Assembly: GCA_047495785.1 (NCBI GenBank)
Contig: JBLDXI010000060.1
Span: 310,001 to 374,000, forward strand
Direction of reading: 5' to 3'
Length of the DNA: 64,000 bases
DNA from: Lepidodermella squamata
Taxonomy: Eukaryota > Gastrotricha
Shown: in pieces, positions 10,888 to 23,112 of the stretch
Position numbering within the stretch: position 1 is the stretch's first letter
Layout of the letters: each line of letters begins with the position of its first letter
Translations under genes and position numbers: made by a program
The notes under the pieces: model-generated
Told to the model about the DNA's origin: nothing
Database searches by the model: none
The model's input: the letters and a program-made list of their open reading frames with translations, nothing else

Positions 10888-13396
10888 TACCCCCAAATAG
10901 GCGAAACACTTCGACCAAATATCGACGAAAAACATTCTCGGCCAAAATTTCAGCTAAATCTTTTGCTGAAATCACCAAATTTCGGCCAAACAGATTGACG
11001 AGACTTTCGGCGAAACTGCTTTGCGGGTTAAAAATTAGACCAAAACCACTTGGTCATATCATCTTCGCTCTTCATTCAAATAAGACGACAATCTTGTAAT
11101 ATTCAACTGCCCGGCTCCATGTCACTGCGGTTCTTCATGTTACTAAAGTCAGAACTCAGTTATTCGCATTTTATTGTAGCAATTTTTATTCAAGGTTAAA
11201 TTCCGATAATCATGGCAGAGTTAATTATCGGATGTATTAATCAATAGTTTAAAATTGTTCGAGATGCAAATTTTCGAAGCCGTCCCGAAGCCGATCAGAG
11301 TTGAATAGCCACGAGAGCCGAGAGCCATTCGCATTGGCAGCCATTGGCACGGCATTGCCATCGAACCATCGACCTATAAATTCAAAAATATAATTAGATT
11401 AATAATTTATTAAAATTCCGAAAATTGAAATTTAATAATAATTTCAATTTTTTCCTGAATCGCAATTTCTTGGGAATAACTTGCCTTGATTTAGAGTTTG
11501 AATTTAGTGACCAACCGGGCGATGAAGTCGCAGTCATCATGGCGCATTTCGAGCTCTAAAAATAGTAAGAAAATTTAATTAGGGTTGAATTATTTTTTCA
11601 AGGCTTGAGAAGCAATTTAAATAAAATCAGGTTTCAAGATTTTTTCGAAAATAGTAAAAAACAACTACGTTCAATGCGTTGCTGCTACCGCAGTCGATTG
11701 GCGCTAGAAAGAGAGTTGGCCAGACCACATTGGCGGCTGTTTGCCGGGCGGCCCCGGTGCTTGATACAATAATATCAAGTGCAGACAAATGATTTAAAGT
11801 TATAAATGAATTCCGGGCCAAGGAAAAGAATTAACTTGCTTTTGAAACTGAAAAAAAGATGAAATGAAAACTAAACTGATAAAATGCGTCGCGCTAACTT
11901 CAGCTGTGGCGTAACACAGCTGTGTGTTGGACAACAATGACGCAGAACGTGGTCGCGTCTCATTTCGACTTTTTCACGTTCATTTCATTTTATTTTGTTA
12001 CTCTGGTTTTCAAAGTTCTGCGTGTGATAGCATATGTGATAGAGCCGTTGGAATAATTTCCCAGTTGGCCTGAAAACACATTAGTTTGAAGCGGTTTTTA
12101 TTCTCTAGATAATTTTCAGAACAACACATTTTCAGAAATAGTATTTCTAGAAATTGAAAAAATATCAAATTCAAATTTTAAAAATAAAAATTTTTAAAAT
12201 TTTTAAAATTTTCTAAATTGCAAGAAAAATTTAAGAAGATCTTTAAATTTCAAGAAAAACTATAGAAAACTCCCGAAAAATGTGTTCTCTGTAGGAAAAA
12301 TTATCGAAAATTCAAATAATTACTTGAAGAGCTCAATTTTTAATTTTGTTAATTTCAATTTTTTCAAATCGAGATCGAAATCTCGCATCCGCGAAGCTGC
12401 GGCTGTTTTGATAAATGCGCTCTTCATTGCAAATAGCATCGAATATCGAATTGAACCTGCTGAAAACCAGAGTGATACGGAAATAATAATTTAAAAGAAT
12501 TCTGGTGTAGTCGGAAAGAAAGGTTCTGGAGCTTGGAGATGACCGATGCAGGCTATTAACAACGGAAATCATAGCCGGATTATTACGATAGATTTTCTGA
12601 ATTGATTCTGGCCAGGCTGTATTCTGTACAGAAGCTGCGAGCTGCGTAATTTTTAGTTGACCGTTCAAGTCATTTTGGCCGAAACCTTCAGTTTATTATG
12701 AATCGGCACTTCTTTGAGTGAATGGTAAATTATTTTAAAACAAACTTATTTCGCTCAAATTACTCAGCCTATTCATCGCGAAGCTGCTTCAGCCAAATAT
12801 TTCTCGCAATTTTTTAGCCAACAGGTGCAAACTCGACTTTCGTCTAAAATTGCTGCTAAAACGATGGCTGAATTTCCTGAAAATGAGTTCGGTGAAAAAT
12901 AGCACCAAAATATCACATAATTATTGTTGAATTCCTTCAACGAACAATTTGACCGAGGTTTTGGCCGAAATGAGCATTTGGGCAGACGGATTTTTATCTG
13001 GGAGGCTATTTGGCAGATTATAAGCACGTCGGAACTTGGACATTTTTTGCCATCACTTCCAACGTTATTGAAACAAACTGCTCATTGTATTCGCTTGCGG
13101 TCAACTACGAGCTCGAACTCACATCACACAGTGAGTTCGTAAACTAAATTTCAGATATAAGTCAACATTAGTCAGAGTTAGTAATACAGGATGGTTTTCA
13201 CCTTGTTACGCTCAATTTATTCAAAATATATAGACATATGTAGAAAGGTTGACTTTGAGTTTCCAAGTATTTGCCTAATTATATTTGAATTGTTTACCGC
13301 AAATATTCAACTTTATTAATTTGTATTTTGTGTCTATTTGTATCTAAAACGTTTATTCTGCAGAAAGATGCATAATCTTCGAGCAACAAATCGAGG
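10888..13396. other. Long AT-rich region without a supportable gene
   Basis: About 2.5 kb. The first 170 bases carry repeated CGGCCAAA and TTTCGGCGAAA words. An imperfect palindrome (CACAGCTGTG) lies near 11915. AT-rich low-complexity sequence fills 12100-12260. The open frames at 12282-12668 and 12773-13142 overlap on opposite strands and show no domain or codon-like character. Confidence 0.45.
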
Positions 13397-14677
13397 TTGG
13401 ACCAGCTACAAATCAAGGCGCACCAGCAGGCCACGTTTAACCAATTGATCGCTGATTCTAATGAATCTGCATGCGTTTTTCAGATAGACTTCGCCGAAAA
13501 TTTCGCACTTCAGCAACAGGTATTAAATGTTAAACTATATATATCAGTAGCCAGTACCTTTGCCCAATTCATTTATTTTAGTCTGAGGTCCAGTCAGCTC
13601 ACTGGAACCACCAACAGGTTACTTTGTTTACGTTCGTCGCCTGGGTTGGGTCTGAAATCGCGTCTTACGTTGTGGCGAGCGATCGAATGCTTCACGATTC
13701 GAATGCGGCCTATTGCTTCCTACTCAAAGTGTTGTCGCACTTGAAGCTCCGCTATCCGGCTCTGCGTAAGTTCGACGGTTTCAGTGATGGAGCGAAGACC
13801 CACTTCAAGCAGCGGTTTTTCCTGGGGAGCTTGAGTATACTTGTGCGAGAGCTCTTCTTGGAAAGCCTTCAGTGGCATTTTTTCGCCTCTTACCATGGGA
13901 AGGGTGCCGTGGACGGCGTTGGAGGCTGTGTAAAATCAGCAGTTCGCAAAGAAATGATGGGTAATGAAAATCTCGTCGTACGCGATGCCGCTGCATTTGC
14001 CTTGCTTGCTGAAAAACTGGCAACGAAAGTAACTGTTCTCCACTGCAGCAACGACGAAGTTAGCCGTAGCGAGCCAATGCTGTCAAAGTTGCTCGAGGAG
14101 GTGAAGCCGATCCCGCAAACCGCGAAACAACACTGCGTTCGCATCCAAGAGCCTTTCGTCGTCGAAACGTCTCTTATTTCTGCCATGGCTGGTAAAAGCT
14201 TCGAAATGTTAGCAGCGAGTTCCGAAGTACGCAAGAACTTCAGCATCGTAGCTGACGTTGACAATGCCGATGAAGACGAGCTGAACTTTCACCCAGCGTC
14301 TTCGAGTACTTTTGTTGAAGAACCCAGTAAGCCAATCGCCAAGAAACGGTAAGTAAGATCTGATTTGTATAATGCTTCATCATCTTGTATCTCACAGATC
14401 TCGAGTTTCAAAGGGTCCACGCGTTTCCTCGCGAAAAGCAAGCCGAATTGAGCGAACCGATGATAGCGAGAACGATGGCGGCAAGGCCGAGGGCGAGGAT
14501 GACGATGAGGGTGATAGCGACGCTTCGATTTTGGACATGTGCTCTACTTGCCGTCGCGCGAAACAAGTCAAGGGATTTGTTTGTATACGATGTGGAATGC
14601 GCGATTGCGCGATTTGCTGCGAGGGCTCGACCAAGCCCTATACCTGTGAGATTTGCGCAGAGCAGTTTTTTGGTTGA
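13397..14677 (+). CDS. Transposase-derived DDE-like protein, 5' end not resolved
   Basis: Three exons are clear: about 13397-13519, 13582-14348 and 14398-14677. The joined protein has FQIDFAENFALQ, then EVQSAHWNHQQVTLFT across the first splice, then VVASDRMLHD, GFSDGAKTHFKQRF and FFASYHGKGAVDGVGG. These spaced Asp motifs match a family of uncharacterised metazoan proteins that I believe derive from a DDE transposase; that origin is inference. The C-terminus has an acidic patch and four CxxC pairs (CSTC, CIRC, CAICC, CEIC), a likely zinc-binding module. No ATG fits upstream in frame before a stop, so an N-terminal exon is missing or unseen. No terminal repeats flank it, which favours a domesticated or relic copy. 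Confidence 0.65.
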
Positions 14678-14746
14678 TATTGTTAGCTAATGAAAATGTT
14701 TCAGTATTGTGTGACTTATGCTCTGCTTTTTTTCAGTTTCAGACAT

Positions 14747-15181
14747 GTTGCGGACAGACAAAAAATCAATTTGTCCGCAACGTCTGTCCGCAACGTCTGT
14801 CCGCAACGATTCATTTTCTGAAAATTGTAATTTTTTGATTTGCCTATGTTGCAAAGTGGTTCTAGCATTGTTTTTTTTCTAAAGACAGGTTCTTTACCGA
14901 TAGTGTCAGGGAAATCCTTTGCTCGCAGTAGTTCTTTTTGACTAGTAAACTTCTGTAATGTGAATAGGTACAATACTTCTGAGTGAAAAATGTCTGTCCG
15001 CAACGTCGCGTTAAAAAAAATAAAATGAAAAAACTATGAACTATGGCTTGGTCCTGATCTATTATTTGACGAAGCATATTACGAGCTATCATCTGGCGAA
15101 AAATTACATGATTAGACTTCAATTTGGATATACTGCATGGGATGAACTGTGACGCCAGGGCAAATTTTGTCTGTCCGCAAC
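14747..15181. mobile_element. MITE with 17-bp terminal inverted repeats
   Basis: The ends carry GTTGCGGACAGACAAAA and its reverse complement. Extra internal copies of TCTGTCCGCAACG occur near 14777-14810 and 14990-15005, as expected for subterminal transposase-binding sites. It has no coding capacity and lies 70 bp after the transposase-like gene. No target-site duplication was evident. Confidence 0.65.
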
Positions 15182-15625
15182 GCGCGGAATCACCCATTTA
15201 CAATCTGCTGATCTTATGGCTTGCTGCTTCTTATTTTGATCCGAATGTCCCAAGCAGGCCTCAAAAGCGGTTTCTCAACGGAAGAATTGGTTTGGTGCGC
15301 ATAATTGATGGTTACTTCTTTATATGCGGTGTTTTGGTTTTCGTGTTTGCACATATTTATGTTCTCCAAGATAACGATTTAGACTATCATTTTATCGTGA
15401 GATCTTTCAATGTAGTCGTTTGATCCTTTGTTAATTCAATTCTCAATTTTGAGAGAGTGATGTTCAAGCGCTTCTCTTTGTCGACTACATTAATCTCATT
15501 TTATATTTTGTTAAATTTCACAATATTGTCTCTCATAGTTGATGTTTCAACTCTCGTAAAGAATTTCTAGTTTTTATTGTGTCGTTCAGTGCTCAATCGG
15601 TAAAAATGACATAGGAATGGTAGGT
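15182..15625. other. Spacer downstream of LGIC-B
   Basis: No gene is supported. A 99-codon plus frame (15124-15423) overlaps the MITE end and has no recognisable domain. Confidence 0.4.
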
Positions 15626-17109
15626 TCATGACGTCATTTTTCCAAGATATACAATAATTACGATTACACCGAATAGAAATGTAAATAAAGCAGCACATAA
15701 ATCAATTATTCTGATAACTCTCACACCGGACTTGATCACAGTTACGAGGACCAAGCGCTTCATAGCCGACAAGTTTGCGACGGAGCAAGATATAAGCGAG
15801 TAAATCGTTATAGCAACACAAATCATCATCAGATAGATAATGATACTGATTAAATAAACTTCCTCAGCTGTGCGAGGTATCAGAGTGAATACAAGTGTCA
15901 GCACGACAGCCATAGCAAGGTTCACAGTTACACAAAAATTTATTCGATCAAGATCGTTTGCATCGATCACCAAACCGGCAACTTGCAACAAGAACAAAGT
16001 CAACGTTGGTAAAAAGACGTTGCCGACATAATATTCGTACTTTCTCTTAAGCGTGAGCTTCAGTGTTGCATGATCCGAGCCACCCGCATCGAACACAGAT
16101 CCGTTGAAGCTTACAAAGCTCCATATGTCATCAGCCCGAAGTGGAGGGTACGAGCTTATGACAGTTAGTTCCTCGATGTTGATCGCAACTTCGTTCTTCG
16201 TGTTTTCATTTTCGAGCTCGTAGTTGCACCAAGCCGTGTCGAATGGGAATTTCGATCTCTCCTCCTTTATGATGAATTCGATGATTATGATGAAAATTCG
16301 CTTTAGAAAGGGATCGTGGTTTCAAATTTGTACTATGTTATCAATTGCTTAAATTTTCAAAGCCCCCAGCTTCGTTAAAATGGAGATGTTTCGCGATTTA
16401 TTGTGATTTATGGGTCTCGATGATTTGATTTGATTGATTTAGTACTGGAAAAGTGGGACAATAACTGATTTCGAATGATTGAGGGAGGTCCGTGATTTAA
16501 GCTGTAAATCAAATCAAATCAAATCAAATTCCAAAGCACTGGAAGGAACGAGTTGGAATTTATAACATCATTAATATCAATGCTGGCTTACTCTCTAAGA
16601 GGTCTCGAGTCCCCAATCGCATTGATGTGCTGCATATCTGGCCACCATACATCCTCTTTCGGCACCTCGAATTGAATGCGGTCTAACAGCGACTGTGAGA
16701 TATTTTTGTAGCCGGGAAGCAGATCCGATCGGATGTCACGGCCGCATGGAACGTCCTAAAAAATCCGGAATGTCATCGTTACTGTCATGCTTTAATTCGA
16801 TCTGATATGGCAAAACTTCAAAACAAGTCTTACAAACCTCATTGTTGCGTCGCTGACTTCAGTCACTTGTAAAACTCTTGAAATGAGGTAGCTTTGAATC
16901 GGATTCGAGAAGTTATTAGTCTGCATGGGATTCGCGGCTGGTAGGTTGCTGGCCTTGGCTATTGGACAGAGCTCGAAGAACCGATCTCGCATTTGGTTTA
17001 ATTTAATTGGGTCGCCGAGCAGTTTTTCCACGTCGCTGTCATTCTGCGCAATTGTCGACGCCAAGGCCAAAGCAATTAATATGAAGAAAGGTGTCATCGT
17101 AAGACGCAT
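15626..17109 (-). pseudogene. Cys-loop channel paralogue of LGIC-A, probably decayed (LGIC-B)
   Basis: Recognisable parts are exon 1 (17109-16838: signal peptide, CPIAKASNLPAA), exon 2 (from 16789, PCGRDIRSDLLPGY and VWWPDMQHINAIGDSRPLRE with a GTAAGC donor) and exon 3 (to 15626, FPFDTAWCNYE and M1-M4). Compared with LGIC-A, the Trp codon before DxPCGRD is TAG (16758-16756). The segment that should carry the first Cys of the Cys-loop is replaced by Ile-rich sequence, and the frame before it meets a TGA with no fitting acceptor. The M1-M4 block remains open over 156 codons. An alternative splice could bypass the TAG but would drop a beta strand. The intron near 16420-16530 holds (AAATC)n. Confidence 0.6.
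16506..16530. repeat. AAATC short tandem repeat
   Basis: Five near-perfect AAATC units; a related stretch in opposite orientation (GATTTGATTTGATT) lies about 80 bp to the left, so the two can pair. Confidence 0.75.
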
Positions 17110-17948
17110 TTTTAGAAAGCTGTTTCTCTCTTGTTAACAATAGATATCCTGCAGATAGTTTACTGAAAATAACACGATAAATCGATGTATGTGAATTAGT
17201 TGGACGGTGTTAATGATCTGACTAATCATTCATTCGAATCACCAATCTTTAATAATGTCGCGAAAACTCGTAGTATGTGACTTCGTGCCTCCATTAACTT
17301 AGTTTTAAAGGGACTACCATAGTCATACAACAGCTAAGCAAATATAAAATCCAGCTAATCTGGCCTTTGATCAGGTAAAAAACTATGCTGTGCTCCAGCT
17401 AACTATCAGCTAAAGAGTCATAGCTAAATAATTGGTAGTTGGTAGTCTGTGAGTTGAAGCTCGAGGCGTGACAAAACAATGGACGTGGCCCTTTTCTGAT
17501 TATGACTCGAAGCTGCATTTAATTTTTTTTTTTTATCCAAACACACTAGCGAAAAATATTTCCTTCCAGTATTTACTTAGTTCCCAAACTGCTACCACCT
17601 GCGGCAAAAAGGCTCCAAGGAGTTTTTTGAAAATGACGCCATGTAAGAACTGCCATTCACCTGTAATCTTTGAACCTTTAAATGAGAGTATGGAAGAATG
17701 CTAGCCCCTGTTCAAATTGTTAGTTAGAGCTATTTCAATTGGAAATTGGAATACGATGAGAAAAATCGAATAGTTTTCTTTCAAGAATTTATCAGATGCA
17801 CATTCGTTCGAACGGATTTATAACGGCCGATCCACAGTACAATTTTCATAGTCACTGTTTGACTGCGAAGTGCTTAAGTGTCCGATATATGTTAGACTCG
17901 TGTTAGACTCGATATATGTGTGTTTGTAGTGAACTGACAAATGACGTC
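17110..17948. other. Spacer between LGIC-B and GPCR-C
   Basis: The stretch 17290-17460 is rich in CAGCTAA, AGCTAAA and GGTAGT words, some in inverted orientation. No gene is supported. Confidence 0.4.
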
Positions 17949-19168
17949 TTATTTTCCGCTGGGCCGCCCGCTCGTTATAGAGGCAACGCTTCCACGATTT
18001 CCAGTCAGCTTTCTCCAAAATTTGAATAAATCATCTGTGAAACCAGGTCTCAAGCACTGGAGAATAGGCGTCACTGTCATTTGGGCCATCATAAGAATGA
18101 TGGCTGAATAATGGGTCCACGTTCTCTGCGCGATTGGACCTGCGCTATCAAAAAATATAACCAAAATGAATGAAACCGACAGCGGGATATGGAAAAGAAC
18201 GAATACGAAAAACGTCCCAAGAGATTGTTTCACGAAAAACATCTCGCGTTTCCGCCAATCAGCAAGACGAGCAGCGTTGACGTTGGTGACTTGCGACGAA
18301 GCATTACTACCATGGCCCGAGGCGACAGACATATTCTTCGTTGCCTCATGTAATTTCGTGAAAATCACCCAGTAGTTGTAGCCTAGTCCAACGTCGACGA
18401 AGCAGAGACAGGCGAAGCTATAGACGATCATGAAAAATGAAGTATCCGCATTGCCAAGTTTGAAGTCAAACGTGCTGCAGTACGCTTTCGGAGTTCCATT
18501 GGCTATCTCCGGAATACTAATGACCTGGACGCCGATTGCTGGGAATGGGTAGAAGATAACCGTTATCCAAACTACGGTCGAAATCACGAAGAATATCAGC
18601 GACAGGATGATCAACTTCGAGAAAAGGAATCGATCAACAAATTTCGATTAGGAATGAAAAATCTTACTCGTTTCGCATGAATTTCAGGATTAGGGCTGTT
18701 CGACTGAATACAAAGCCGACGTTCATAGCTGATCAGGAAAAGGTCGAAAAAGCTGAAAGTTCCGAAGGTCAGCGCGATCCAGACCAGGCTGATGCAAGTT
18801 GCGTTGTCTGCTTCCCAGAAACCAGTTCTCAAAGTAATGAAAATTGCGATCAGACACATGAAACAGAATACGAAGTTGCACAGCCCAACGACTCCAGTTA
18901 GAATCAGAAAGTCTCTTTTGACGCCTCGCTTGAAGTATACGACTACGTTGATGGTTGTCGTGACTAGAATCGAGAGAGTCATAATCAGAAGCGTGATTGC
19001 GTAAGGTAGTCGTTCTGTGACTGAGGTTGTATGGACGTCATGATACCAACCGACAAAGTATGGTCGTGGACCACTGAAACCGCGGTCGGGAATTTCGACA
19101 TACAACCAATCGCCGACTATCTTCGGGCGATAAGGACTTATAGTCACATTTGACCCTGAACTGTTCAT
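17949..19168 (-). CDS. Orphan rhodopsin-like GPCR (GPCR-C)
   Basis: Two exons (19168-18668 and 18614-17949) join phase 0 at AAACGA|GTAAGA and TCGAAG|TTG, giving 388 residues. The N-terminus has NSS and NVT glycosylation sites and IPDRGFSGPRPYF. TM3 ends ISYERRLCI (E/DRY variant). The third cytosolic loop holds SGHGSNASSQV and RLADWRKRE. TM7 ends VTPILQCLRPGF, lacking the usual Asn of NPxxY, followed by a basic helix-8-like FKFWRKL. It pairs with LGIC-B exactly as GPCR-A pairs with LGIC-A. Confidence 0.84.
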
Positions 19169-19466
19169 AGTTTGATGCTCGATTAAAACCAGCGTGGATT
19201 TAAAAAAATCATTTAATTAGTCCCAGTCGTGCTTTTGCTTGTAAAACGCCGGAATTTGGCACACGTTCTGTAATCTTCCGGTTTTTTAAAACTGATATTT
19301 TAAGTGCTTAAGTGCTAAAAAGCCCTGAAAATAGATTTATTTACAAAAGAAACTGACATTTCAAACTTTTATATACTTCGCTCTTCGCTAAAATGTGGGC
19401 GTTTTATTCAAAATAAAAATTATGCAGAAGGAACAAGCTGTTAATTTCAAGGTCTCGGATGACATT

Positions 19467-22171
19467 TTATGTTGCGATAGTCTCCTTTATCCAAGGAAGA
19501 GCGGCGCAGACTCTGGAGAAAACAGAAGGAACACCCGGTGCGCCACAAGAGATGGCGCCCCATGAAATGACACCCGTCGCATAGTAGCGGTTGTTCACAG
19601 CGCACATCACCGGTCCGCCAGAATCGCCACCTTGAAGAATTAGGTCAAGTTTAAAAAAAGTGACGGGAGAATGAAACTTACGGCAGGTAGCAGGGTCTCC
19701 GTCACCTGCGCACATTTGCGCGTCGGAGAGTCGGCTTCTGAATTTAGCATTGCAAAGGTCCCGTTGAACAAGAGGCATCCTGGCAGATCGTATTATCGAT
19801 GGGCTCTGTTCTGCCTCTGTCCTACCCCAACCAGCCACTGTCACCTGGCTGCACGAGTCGATATTTGTCGCCGAGTACACCGAGATAGGCCGACAAATGG
19901 GATCTGGTAGGCAAATCGGCCGGATGTTCTTGCGAAAAACTACGGGTGAGCTCAGCTTGATGAGAGCAAAGTCGTAGTTCCAGTCACGACTCACATTGTA
20001 GCTGGGATGGACAACCGTGCGAATCGACCGTTTCTCAAGGCCATTTTCACTTCGAGATGACATGTTGTACCGACCGAGGAGCACTTTTATTCCCTCAACT
20101 GCTGATTTGTGGCTGACACAATGCGCTGCTGTTAATAGCCACTGGTCCGAGATCAGAGCAGCATCGCAGCCGTAGAAAGAAGGATCGTCATCGAATTTCG
20201 TGAACAGCTTGGCGACCCAGGGAAATTCGCCACTCGCAGGATTCACCCCACCGTATATCCTAACAGTTCGACGAGGAGTGCCGCACTCGCTGAACTGAGC
20301 CGACCCGCTCGACGGTGGCTGCTGTGTAGCTGAGCAACCACGCTCGTCACTGAAATCTCCTGATATATACAACAATTCGAGATGAATGAAAAATTATTGT
20401 TATTGTGAAAAGTCACCGCAGTCGTTGTCGCCATCGCATTTGTAATCGTTGATCACGCATTTTCCGTTCGAACACCTGAATTCAGTGCAGGGTGATAGGA
20501 TCGTGGTCACATTTCGCCGACCCGGGCATGTCGCCTCGTCACTGTTGTCCCCGCAGTCGTCATCGCGATCGCAGACGTATCGCTGGGGGATGCATTTGTT
20601 GTTACGGCATCGGAAACCGGCGCAAACTGTGCTGGCGATGCTGCGTACGGTCGTCGACGGGCAATTTCGCTCATCGCTATTATCGTCGCAATCGTTGTCG
20701 CCATCGCAAAGGTAACCTGAGAAATGATGGAGTTATGCGAAGAATGTTGTAAGGATTGCAACTGACTTCTTGGAACACATTTCCGATTTCGGCACAAAAA
20801 TCCAGAGCAGGTCGTCGAATTCTGAATCGTGAAATGCGTTACTTGCTAACAAAACCTCGAAGGAACTTACAGTAACACGAACAGCTGTTTGGCAGTTTCT
20901 CTCGTCACTGCCATCAGCTGAATAATGGAATTAGTTGAAAAATCAGACAAAATTGGCATGTAATTACCGCAATCGTTGTCCGAATCGCAGACGAAAGACT
21001 GTGGAATGCATTTTTGGCCATTAGCACATCGAAATGAAGCCTGGCAAGTTTGACAATTCTTCTCGTCGCTTGCATCAACTTCAAACCATTATTAAATTTA
21101 AATAAATTCAGTGGTGAGGAGGGAAATTCTTACGGCAATCATCGTCACCATCGCAGCGATACGACGCCTTTAAATGTTGATTAAATCAAGAAATGTTTAG
21201 AGCGAGAAGGAAACCTGAATGCATTTGTTCGAAGCGCATTTCCATTGGCCAGCCGCGCACTATACAAGAGAGTCAGGCGTAAACAGAATGTTTGAGACGT
21301 TTAAGCTTACACTATACACTTCGCACGATTTCTCGTCACTCATATCGCCTATAGATATTCGGCAGTTCAACTATGCTTCAATTGAGCCTCGTGTTCAACT
21401 CACCACAATCGTCATCACCGTCGCACCTGTAAGAAGACAGCACGCAGCCACCGTTTTGGCAGGTGAAGCCATCGCAGGTCGCTTTCCTAGCTGCGCAGTT
21501 TGCCTCATCAGCTCTGTCACCTAATATTAATCACAGGAGATTACAGCATCGTAACAATGTTGGGAAACCCACCGCAGTCATCATCGCCATCGCACAGCCA
21601 TTCTTCTGGGATGCATCTGCCGGATCGGCACTGAAACCCGCGGCAAGGCTCCTAGAGAATTACGATTAGCTTGATCAGTGCATCTAATGGAGGGAATTAC
21701 TTTCGCTCTCGCCGTGCAATTCAGTGATTCATCGCTGTTATCAGTACAGTCATTATCACCGTCACAAACGTAACTGTTTGGTATGCAATTTCCATTGCGA
21801 CACCGGAATTCGGCGCATGATCCAGCCGGCCTTGCTGCTGGAGCCAGCGTAGTAGCGTATGACACTCGAGTCGCTTGGCGTACGGCAGAAGATGACCGAT
21901 CAAGGCATTTGCCGAAAGATGGGAACCATTTACCACCCTGAATGCAAATGCTGACGTTTGACCCACCAGAAATCGGTGAGCCGTCAAGACAGGTCATTAA
22001 AACCAACCAGCCGCCGGCGATTTTGCTGTCTTTATTGAGCACAACTCCATCGCGTTCGAATTTGCTGACCGAGAAATCCGAATTTGACGGCAAACGGCAT
22101 TCAACATCATTAGCCGACGATGGGCCAAAATATAAGTAAATAACCAATAAAACACTCCCAAAGTAGAGCAT
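19467..22171 (-). CDS. Modular serine protease: CCP, eight LDLa repeats, trypsin-like domain
   Basis: Twelve exons (22171-21701, 21651-21573, 21520-21404, 21348-21311, 21259-21215, 21167-21134, 21078-20968, 20917-20871, 20821-20767, 20716-20417, 20359-19682, 19630-19467) sum to 712 residues. A signal peptide precedes a CCP/sushi-like Cys module, then eight LDLa repeats with the Ca-binding pattern CDGDNDC and SDE. The S1 domain starts near RIYGGV. The catalytic triad is present: [16 protein letters not shown] and RGDSGGP, the last formed across the final splice. The residue aligned with trypsin D189 appears to be Ala and the 226 position Ser, suggesting elastase-like rather than tryptic cleavage. 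The order resembles arthropod ModSP and related immune initiator proteases; the immune role is inferred. Confidence 0.88.
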
Positions 22172-23112
22172 GTTCAGCTTTTCATTCAGCTAAGCAGCAT
22201 TTAACCGAAATTTATAAGCCTTTTAGATTTGACTGTAATCTTTTTGTTGTTTTGTTGAAGAATTTTGTCGAAGGTGTGAGAAAAAAACGGATTTTTTATA
22301 CGACCCGAATGCTCAGTATAGTCACGCAACGGAGTGTTTACTTGATGAATCAATTTTTTCAAAACGCTTTCTTGAAAAAGAACACGTCGGTAACAATCAG
22401 TTGCACTTGAAAACCTGTATAACAGTCGGAGCGAACGAAACATACCCCAGTTTTTGATCATTTTCAGAGAAATGCGTTGAAGGTTTCTCTTCTTGCACGT
22501 CATCCAAGATCTCACGTTCCAAGCATGAAATTAGCTTTCGCATGTTTTATATCCATCTTTTCAGCTCTTGGAACTCTCAGATCCTGAGTGATAAATGATA
22601 AATTCCGCCATCAATTATTATCAATTTATTCAAGCTGTGAGACTTTGGTTAGCCCTGCACGACTTGTACGTAGCAGGGATTTGTATTCGATCAGCTCAAA
22701 ATTGCAGATATTGAGGTTTTAATTATAAGTGTTTACAGAAATCCCTGATACTATGAATCAAACACCATATTCGCCTAAATGTGATATCGCATTGAATCAA
22801 AGAGCCGAAAAGCTGTTTCATAATTGCCATACTTCCTTACTCAAACAATACTACAATACGGAAGAAAGGCACAACAAATGTATCCAGGCTCAAGTCATTC
22901 ATGCTAACAATTAAGCATCTTGTTTGCTCAAGTAATTCCATTGTTACCGGCCTCCACACGCACGTTAGTACACTACACACACAGCCTCTTTGATACTTAT
23001 GAAAGGCCACACTTGTAACGCGTGGTTGAAAAACGTGGCTGAGAATAATACTCTGTTGCAGGTGCTGCTGCTGCTGCGTATTGAACAGCAAAAATCAACC
23101 ACGAAGTAAAAC
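22172..23112. other. Divergent promoter region between protease and ABCG genes
   Basis: The flanking genes point away from each other, so both promoters should be here. A CTG run (TGCTGCTGCTGCG) lies near 23064-23077. No additional gene is supported. Confidence 0.4.

Noticed and set aside
12282-13142. Small open frames in the AT-rich region.
   Set aside because: They overlap on both strands, have low complexity and lack splice or domain support.
9640-16760. A reassigned stop codon, suggested by in-frame TAA, TGA and TAG in otherwise good coding sequence.
   Set aside because: All three codons are used as normal stops at the ends of intact genes in the window.
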